From NCBI GenBank assembly GCA_019240015.1, contig JAFAZB010000515.1:1-18241 (forward strand): a stretch of DNA of 18,241 nt. Reading direction: 5' to 3'. Below the pieces are notes generated by a model. The model was given only the letters and a program-made list of their open reading frames with translations, had not been told where the DNA came from and searched no databases. This DNA is from Solirubrobacterales bacterium. GTDB lineage: Bacteria > Actinomycetota > Thermoleophilia > Solirubrobacterales > Solirubrobacteraceae. Every line of letters begins with the position of its first letter. Position 1 is the first letter of the stretch. Positions 13,506 through 18,241 of this stretch are shown here, in pieces. The position numbers and the translations under genes were made by a program.

Positions 13506-14150
13506 CTACTTCGCGAGTGCGCCCGCGGGGCCCCCGCGCTCGCCCGCCGCCGCCGTCCGGGACCGCCGGCTCGTAAGCAGCCACGCCGCCACCACGCCGC
13601 CGATCGCGCCGCACAGGTGGCCCTGCCAGGAGATGCCGCTGTGCGGGACCAGGCTCGCCAGCAGTGCCCCTCCCCATACGACGCCCACCACCGCGCCGAT
13701 CAGCAGCTCCAGCGCGCTGCGGTCGAACAGACCGCGGACCAGCAGATAGGCCGCGTAACCGAACACCACCCCGCTCGCCCCGACGGTCACGACCGGCTGC
13801 CCGTTGGCGAGGTGCGACGGCGCGATCAGCCACGTGCCAAGCCCTCCGACCAGGATCACGATCAGCGTCACCGCCGCCAGCCGGGCGGCGCCGCGCAGGG
13901 CGATGATCAGCCCCATGAACACGAACGGCACGGTGTTCGCGATCAGGTGGCCGAAGCCGGCGTGCAGGAACGGCGCGGTGAGAATGCCCCACAATCGCCC
14001 CAGGTTCCTGGGATAGATCCCGTCGTTGTCCAGCTTGTTGGCGTCGAGCGAGTTGATCACCTCGACGATCCACATCAGCGCGACGATCCCGGCCAGCAGC
14101 TGAATGCCCTCGATCTGGGTCTGTCGCTTGCGCTCCGGGACGGTGCTCAT
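13506..14150 (-). CDS. rhomboid-family intramembrane serine protease
   Basis: This is a six-helix-type membrane protease that cleaves transmembrane substrates. There are 214 residues from ATG 14150. An upstream in-frame start at 14210 would overlap the preceding GT-C gene and was rejected. Hydrophobic segments begin at about residue 16. The catalytic set looks complete: HAGFGHLIANTVPF (63-76, with His68 and oxyanion-type Asn72), the nucleophile in VGASGVVFGYAAYLLVRG (Ser126 of GASG) and His178 in SWQGHLCGAIGG. It should therefore be active, unlike iRhom-type pseudoproteases. Substrates are unknown. It lies between trpS (13 bases downstream) and the GT-C gene (25 bases upstream). CATCCT six bases before the ATG may be a weak leaderless -10; there is no Shine-Dalgarno. 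Confidence 0.92.
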   Translation of the reverse strand: MSTVPERKRQTQIEGIQLLAGIVALMWIVEVINSLDANKLDNDGIYPRNLGRLWGILTAPFLHAGFGHLIANTVPFVFMGLIIALRGAARLAAVTLIVILVGGLGTWLIAPSHLANGQPVVTVGASGVVFGYAAYLLVRGLFDRSALELLIGAVVGVVWGGALLASLVPHSGISWQGHLCGAIGGVVAAWLLTSRRSRTAAAGERGGPAGALAK

Positions 14151-14175
14151 TGCGAAAGGATGGCAGGCCTGCTGC

Positions 14176-15747
14176 TCAGCGCCAACGGTATATCTCGAAC
14201 ACCGGCACACCCTGAAGGCCGTCGATGGTCTTGATCAGCGATAGCCGCGCGCCCCCGCCACTGAGCAACCGGGCGCGCACCTGCTTGAACAGCAGCTTCC
14301 CGGTGACGCGAGTCACGAACAGCTTCGGACCGGTGCTCTGCGCGACTTCGGTCCGGATCAGGGTGGCGGGAGATTGAGTCGCGTACCAGTCGTTGGCGAC
14401 GTCCCGGTAGCGCGTGGAGGGTGACAGCGTGAGCAGCGGGTTGGCGATTCCCCAGTCGGTCGTGAAGACAGTGCCGGGCTGATGCTCGAGGTAGCGCGTC
14501 AGCGGATAGACGGCCGGCGACCAGGTGCTGAAGCCGGGCTCCTCGGACAGGGCCCGGGTGTAGTCCGCGAACAGGAGCCCGTCGTAGACGAGCGCCGCGG
14601 TCCCCACGATCGCGGCCGCAGCCAGCACCCGACCCGGGCCACGGAGCAGAGCAAGCGCGATCGCGTACACGCCGTAAGCGGCGACGACCATGAACAACGG
14701 ATAGATCGCTAGGTAATGCCAGCCGTCCTGCGCCTGATAGGTGAACAGGCACTGGAGCGCGATCAGGACCGTTCCGGCCGTCATGCCCGCCACCGCCTGG
14801 GAGCGCCCCGACCAGCGGACGATGCTCGCAACGGCGCCGGCGCAGAACAGCGCCACCATCACCGCGGCCACCAACGGGCGTGGACCCATCGAGGCGAGCG
14901 CGTAGTAGTAGAAGAACGACCCCGACAGGATGTAGGAGTTGCCGCGCGTGAACTGTGACCACCTGAGTGAGAACGATCCCACGTGGCGCCCGTAGAGCAT
15001 GATGTCGCCGATGTGGTAGTGAACGTAATACGCGCCGAATGCCACCGTTATCAGCGCGAGTCCGGCGAACCACACCACCGCGATGCGTCGCCACGCGTTG
15101 ATCGTGGCGCGGTGGCGGATCGCAACGAACAGTGAGATGGCGCTCGCGGCGTTCACGAACCAGATGAAATTCAGCTTGTTGAACACGCCCGCGCCAAGCG
15201 CCACCAGCGCCAGCACGACCCACCGCTCTCTGCGGTCTGCGCAAAAGCGGGCCAGGCAATAGAGCGCCGCGCACTTCAGCGCGAACTCCAGCGCCGAAGG
15301 ACCGACGTCGTTGCGGGTGTACCAGAACACGCTCTGGTCGAAGGCCAGCAGCACCACCGCGAGCAGCGCGACGGGGCGGTTGACCAGGTCACGGACCGCC
15401 GAATACAGCAGCAACAGAGACCCGGATGCCACCAATACCATCGGGATACGCACCGTTGCCGCCGAGGTGCCGAACAGCGAGAAGATCGGGGCGTACAACC
15501 ATGACTTCAGCGCTCCGACGTAAGCCCAGATGTTCAGCGGGATTCCGAGGACCTGATGGCCGATCCACCAACCTGGAATCCTGAGCGTCGCGGCGTTGAC
15601 GAACATCGTCTCGTCGGCGTTCAGACCGGGACGGTCGATCATGTGCGCCGACAGCACGCACCTGATGACGATCGCTGCGCCCAGCACGAAGCCGGCGCCG
15701 TAGCGCGATCGAATGCCCGCGGTCCCGAACCGTGCGCTCAGTGTCAA
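14176..15747 (-). CDS. family 39-like GT-C membrane glycosyltransferase, TTG start
   Basis: There are 523 residues and about ten hydrophobic segments. The first segment (17-35) is followed by an outer loop with DRPGLNADETMFVNAATLR (38-56). Asp45-Glu46 is the acidic pair of PMT_2/ArnT-like enzymes, which use polyprenyl-phosphate sugars. A soluble C-terminal part begins at about 400 (DYTRALSEEPGFSTWSPAVY). The start is TTG 15747, whose TTGA overlaps the M20 peptidase stop by 4 bases. The next in-frame ATG (codon 36) would delete the first membrane segment, so TTG is preferred. Base composition looks somewhat less GC-rich than in neighbours, with more Tyr, Phe, Asn and Ile codons. The donor and acceptor are unknown. 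Confidence 0.82.
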   Translation of the reverse strand: MTLSARFGTAGIRSRYGAGFVLGAAIVIRCVLSAHMIDRPGLNADETMFVNAATLRIPGWWIGHQVLGIPLNIWAYVGALKSWLYAPIFSLFGTSAATVRIPMVLVASGSLLLLYSAVRDLVNRPVALLAVVLLAFDQSVFWYTRNDVGPSALEFALKCAALYCLARFCADRRERWVVLALVALGAGVFNKLNFIWFVNAASAISLFVAIRHRATINAWRRIAVVWFAGLALITVAFGAYYVHYHIGDIMLYGRHVGSFSLRWSQFTRGNSYILSGSFFYYYALASMGPRPLVAAVMVALFCAGAVASIVRWSGRSQAVAGMTAGTVLIALQCLFTYQAQDGWHYLAIYPLFMVVAAYGVYAIALALLRGPGRVLAAAAIVGTAALVYDGLLFADYTRALSEEPGFSTWSPAVYPLTRYLEHQPGTVFTTDWGIANPLLTLSPSTRYRDVANDWYATQSPATLIRTEVAQSTGPKLFVTRVTGKLLFKQVRARLLSGGGARLSLIKTIDGLQGVPVFEIYRWR

Positions 15748-16865
15748 GCGAGCGCCTCGCTGGTCACAGCCAGCGCCACCTCAGCCCGCTCGTGCAGCGA
15801 CTCTCTCCACACGAACTCCTCTGGCGTGTGAGCTCCTCCGCCCCGGGGGCCGAGGCCATCGACAGTCAGTGGAATCCACGGCGCGAAGTGGCTCGCGTCG
15901 CTGGCACCACCACGCGCGACGCCCACGATCGCGCGTCCGAGGCGCTCACACGCTCGCGCCAACAGCCCGGCGGTGGCGGCCCGGGAGTCCATCCCCGGCC
16001 ACAAGCGCTCCATCCGCGCCTCCAGCGTGGCGCCGCCCAGTTCGCTCGCCACCGCGCCGAGCACCGGCTCGAACGCTTCGACGCGGTCGGCGCGCAGGTC
16101 GAAGATCAACTCGCCGGTGGCGGGCACGACGTTGAACGCCTCCCCGCAGCGGATCACGGTGGGCACGGCGCTGAGCCGCTCGGGGCCGCTTGGATCGTGG
16201 CGCGCGGCCACGGTTCTCGCGGTCTCCGCCAGCGCCAGCAGCGCGTTACGGCCCTGGTCGGGGGCGCTGCCCGAATGCGCAGCTCGTCCGTTGGCGACCA
16301 CCTTCAGCGTGCCGGCGGCCTTGCGGCGAACGACCACCCCCTCCTCCCCGCGGGCGGTCCGCTCCCCCGCCTCGAAGCACAGGCAGGCGTCGTAGTCGGC
16401 CAGCCGCTCGGCGTGCGCAAACTCGGCCACACGCCACTCCTCGTCGGTGACCAGCAGCACCGCCAGCTCCGCAAACCGCTCGGGGTGGGCCGCCAACACC
16501 CTCGCCACGCCGAGCGCGAGCACCACGCCGCCCTTCATGTCGGCCGCGCCCGGTCCAAATAGCCGCTGCTCGTCGCTGCGCAGCGGACCATGGGCCGCGT
16601 GGCCGATCACCGTGTCGATGTGCCCGAGCAGCAGCGCCTTGCGAGCGCCGCTCCCCGGTATGCGGGCCAGCAAGTCGGGTGCGCTGCCCGGCGTGGAGCA
16701 CGGGACCCGCTCGACCTCGGCCCCGTCTGGAAGCAGCCCCGCGCACAGCGCGATCGCCTGCTCGGCGCCATCGAGGTCTCCCGAAGGCGATGAGATCCCG
16801 ACCAGCGCCTCGAGCTCCCGCTCGGCGCGGCTGGCGACCTCCCGCGCTTCGGTCGCGATCGTCAT
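15744..16865 (-). CDS. M20-family metallopeptidase (CPG2/ArgE/DapE-like)
   Basis: This is a cytosolic dinuclear-zinc amidohydrolase or peptidase, 373 residues from ATG 16865. An in-frame start at 17057 would run 64 codons inside the upstream gene and was rejected. Metal-binding and catalytic elements: LLGHIDTV (79-86, His82 with Asp84), GPGAADMKGGVV (104-115, Asp109), TDEEWR (140-145, Glu142 as general base and Glu143 as ligand), FEAGE (164-168, Glu165) and C-terminal GGGAHTPEEF with the last His. The dimerisation domain includes NGRAAHSGSAPDQGRNALL (182-200, His187). It most resembles carboxypeptidase G2-type members, but M20 substrate specificity cannot be inferred from motifs. Its ATG overlaps the stop of the PanE-like gene (ATGA), and its stop overlaps the GT-C start, so all three are coupled. 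Confidence 0.9.
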   Translation of the reverse strand: MTIATEAREVASRAERELEALVGISSPSGDLDGAEQAIALCAGLLPDGAEVERVPCSTPGSAPDLLARIPGSGARKALLLGHIDTVIGHAAHGPLRSDEQRLFGPGAADMKGGVVLALGVARVLAAHPERFAELAVLLVTDEEWRVAEFAHAERLADYDACLCFEAGERTARGEEGVVVRRKAAGTLKVVANGRAAHSGSAPDQGRNALLALAETARTVAARHDPSGPERLSAVPTVIRCGEAFNVVPATGELIFDLRADRVEAFEPVLGAVASELGGATLEARMERLWPGMDSRAATAGLLARACERLGRAIVGVARGGASDASHFAPWIPLTVDGLGPRGGGAHTPEEFVWRESLHERAEVALAVTSEALA

Positions 16866-17830
16866 CGCAGCTCCGCCAGCACCTGTTGTGAAGCCAGCGT
16901 GCCGGGTCCCATCCCCTGAGCGGCGTGGCGGCTGGCGAGCCTGCACAGCAGCTCGTTCACTGGCGTAGGAACGCCGTTCGTGCGGCCGAGCAGCACCACC
17001 TCGCCGTTGAGGTAATCGGTCTCGACCGCGCGGGCCCCCCGCGCGATGCTCTGCCACGTCGATGACCCGGGCCGGGACCGATCGCCGATCGGGCGCACCC
17101 CCATCCGCTTCCAGCGGGCTCCCACGTCATCCACCTCGGGCGCGGCGTAGTCGATCGCGCTCGCGCGGAGGGCCGCGCGGCCCTCCGCCCGGGCCAGTTC
17201 GATCAGCCGTTCGCTGTCAGGCCCAGGCTTGCACAAGGCGTCGACCGCGTTGCCCAGGTTGGTGAGCAGCTTGGCGTACTTCAGGCGCATGATGTCCGGA
17301 CGGGCCGCTGACCCGAAGCCCGAGCCGCGGAGCGCGGCGCTGACCTGCTCGCAGACCCCGTCGACGCCGCTCGGATAGCGCCCGATGTCGATGTATCCCG
17401 TCAGCGAGGTCCCGTACGCCTGCACCACTCCCGGCTCGAGATGCGCGACCGGAGTCATCACCACGGCTCCATACACCTCGGCGAACAACCGCAACGCCAA
17501 CCGCTCGTTCTCGACCCCGTTCTGGACGCACACCACGGGGACGTCCGGGGGCGCTGCGGCCCGCAGCTCGAGCAGCGCGGTGAGCGTGTCCTGGCTCTTG
17601 GTGAACACCAGCGCAGCGTGGTCCTCGCGCCACTCGATGGCGCCGGCGGAGCCGGTCACGGGGATCCTCAACACGACGCGCTCAGCTGGGGTCTCGAGCC
17701 GCAGGCCGCCCCGCTCGATCGCCTCCAAGTGTGCCCCCCGGGCGATCAGCGTGACCCCGAAGCCGGCTTGATAAAGGCGCGCGCCGACGACGCCGCCCAC
17801 GGCGCCGGCGCCAACGATCACGAACCGCAT
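16862..17830 (-). CDS. ketopantoate reductase-like dehydrogenase (ApbA/PanE family)
   Basis: PanE reduces 2-dehydropantoate to pantoate with NADPH in coenzyme A synthesis. Many family members have other 2-oxoacid substrates. The 322 residues begin with a Rossmann motif VGAGAVGGVVGARL (6-19) and an Arg31 after the second strand, which suits NADPH. Further features: FTKSQDT (76-82), VQNGVENE (102-109), KYAKLLTNLGNAVDAL (184-199, with Lys187 and Asn191 as likely catalytic and substrate residues) and a C-terminal SSTWQSIARG segment followed by TDYLNGEVVLLG, where PanE has TEIDYLNG. ATG 17830 has TAGGCT six bases upstream, a good leaderless -10. It heads the three-gene overlapping unit. Coupling to an M20 peptidase suggests a catabolic or salvage role rather than pantothenate synthesis; that is inference, so I give no gene symbol. 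Confidence 0.88.
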   Translation of the reverse strand: MRFVIVGAGAVGGVVGARLYQAGFGVTLIARGAHLEAIERGGLRLETPAERVVLRIPVTGSAGAIEWREDHAALVFTKSQDTLTALLELRAAAPPDVPVVCVQNGVENERLALRLFAEVYGAVVMTPVAHLEPGVVQAYGTSLTGYIDIGRYPSGVDGVCEQVSAALRGSGFGSAARPDIMRLKYAKLLTNLGNAVDALCKPGPDSERLIELARAEGRAALRASAIDYAAPEVDDVGARWKRMGVRPIGDRSRPGSSTWQSIARGARAVETDYLNGEVVLLGRTNGVPTPVNELLCRLASRHAAQGMGPGTLASQQVLAELR

Positions 17831-17836
17831 CGCACC

Positions 17837-17842
17837 AGCCTA
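17837..17842 (-). promoter_or_regulatory. candidate -10 element (leaderless) for the PanE-like operon
   Basis: Minus-strand TAGGCT lies 6 bases before the ATG at 17830, after a hairpin that ends the upstream gene. It is the clearest TANNNT start in the window, although no -35 is recognisable. Confidence 0.5.
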
Positions 17843-17861
17843 CGCTGGACGAGGGCTCCAG

Positions 17862-17887
17862 GACCGCGGCGCCCGCCGGCCGCGGTC
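17862..17887 (-). terminator. GC-rich hairpin after the HD-GYP-like gene
   Basis: GACCGCGGC and GCCGCGGTC form a perfect 9-bp inverted repeat around an 8-base loop, beginning 20 bases after the HD-GYP-like stop (17908) and just upstream of the PanE promoter. There is no T-tract, but tail-less hairpins are proposed terminators in GC-rich actinobacteria. Confidence 0.5.
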
Positions 17888-17907
17888 GGGAGCTTCAGGT
17901 CGCGGAG

Positions 17908-18241
17908 CTAGCCCGCCGCGAGCGCCTCGACCGGTGCCGGGGACCCGGCCAGCTCACCGTCGGCGTCCAGTCGCAGCAGCGCCGAGATCGCTCCCTGCGT
18001 GAACCGCGAGCCGCCGAGCGACGCGCACTCCGCGAGCGCCCGGTGGGGCCGGTGAACCGCCCCGGTCGGCCCGCCCGCGGTCAGCACGTCCCACGCATCC
18101 GCGAGCGCCAGCAGTGCGGCGCCATCGGACACCTCGCGCAGGCCGCGCGGCTCGCCCCGCCCGTCCGGACGCTCGCATTGGGCGCGGATCCACTCCACCT
18201 GCTCGGGCGCCAGCAGGTCGGCCACGATCCTGGCTCCCAGC
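17908..18241 (-). CDS. C-terminal part of a degenerate HD-GYP domain protein
   Basis: The frame is open to the right edge, and about 110 residues plus a TAG stop at 17908 are visible. The order of elements matches the C-terminal half of HD-GYP domains. LGARIVADLLAPEQVEWIRA corresponds to the GAxIL helix and CERPDGRGEPRGL to HHExxDGxGYPxGL. ALLALADAWDVLTAG corresponds to ILxVADxxDALT, and ALAECASLGGSRFTQGAISALLRL to the closing helices. In HD-GYP phosphodiesterases the HH pair binds metal and GYP gives the name. Here these positions read QC and GEP, so cyclic-di-GMP hydrolysis is unlikely unless the missing N-terminal half compensates. The internal GTG at 18225 is probably not the start, because the conserved fold continues upstream. 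A regulatory or other divergent HD-type function is possible. Confidence 0.7.
   Translation of the reverse strand, partial: LGARIVADLLAPEQVEWIRAQCERPDGRGEPRGLREVSDGAALLALADAWDVLTAGGPTGAVHRPHRALAECASLGGSRFTQGAISALLRLDADGELAGSPAPVEALAAG

Noticed and set aside
16866..17057. Longer M20 peptidase start at 17057
   Set aside because: The extra 64 residues are an out-of-frame reading of the PanE-like gene, and ATG 16865 makes a standard ATGA overlap.
1..18241. Abundant GCGATCGC-like and GATCG words
   Set aside because: They follow from frequent Ile (ATC), Ala (GCG) and Arg (CGC) codons in GC-rich coding DNA, with no regular spacing or clustering that suggests a separate signal.
1..18241. Mobile elements, CRISPR, tRNA or rRNA genes
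   Set aside because: I saw no transposase motifs, terminal repeats, regularly spaced repeats, cloverleaf signatures or rRNA-like sequence on either strand.

Overview
The window is dense, very GC-rich bacterial chromosome, about 70% GC by eye, with G/C-ending codons, many GTG starts and one TTG start. Gene content (AroH-type chorismate mutase, ScpA/ScpB, MptA/B-like GT-C mannosyltransferase, RlmN, RluB) and apparent leaderless promoters point to an actinobacterial-type genome. My impression is the Thermoleophilia/Solirubrobacterales neighbourhood, but that is a guess. I see no tRNA, rRNA, insertion sequence, phage gene or CRISPR array.

Layout. (a) 1-4506, minus strand: an aromatic amino acid cluster. 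In transcription order it is aroH (chorismate mutase), a hisC-type aminotransferase, a 252-bp leader region, aroF (type I-beta DAHP synthase), tyrA (prephenate dehydrogenase with ACT domain) and aroA (EPSP synthase, cut by the left edge). (b) 4478-9468: three large polytopic GT-C-like membrane proteins, two on the minus strand and one divergent on the plus strand. (c) 9404-14150: housekeeping genes. These are rluB (minus), rlmN (plus), then scpB, scpA, trpS and a rhomboid protease (all minus). (d) 14176-17830, minus strand: an overlapping unit of a ketopantoate-reductase-like protein, an M20 metallopeptidase and a fourth GT-C membrane protein. (e) 17908-18241: the C-terminal end of a degenerate HD-GYP protein, followed by a GC-rich hairpin.

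The most interesting element lies between hisC and aroF. A 28-codon reading frame (3012 to 2926, minus) ends in GYSYVRFYAWRFS-stop, with three Tyr, two Phe and one Trp in its last twelve codons. It is followed by mutually exclusive RNA pairings, the last of which is a 15-bp terminator-like hairpin just before the aroF Shine-Dalgarno. This has the parts of a ribosome-mediated attenuator that would sense all three aromatic amino acids and control entry into the shikimate pathway together with tyrA and aroA. AroF makes DAHP, AroA makes EPSP, AroH converts chorismate to prephenate, TyrA commits prephenate to tyrosine, and the HisC-like enzyme could supply transamination as well as serve histidine synthesis.

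A second theme is start-site architecture. Many genes that could begin a transcript have a TANNNT hexamer 6-8 bases before the start codon and no Shine-Dalgarno, the pattern of leaderless mRNAs. aroF, whose mRNA must carry the attenuator, has a clear Shine-Dalgarno. Compact junctions are common: 4-bp GTGA/ATGA/TTGA overlaps, a palindromic CTAG serving as stop codon on both strands, a 65-bp convergent overlap and a 20-bp divergent spacer.
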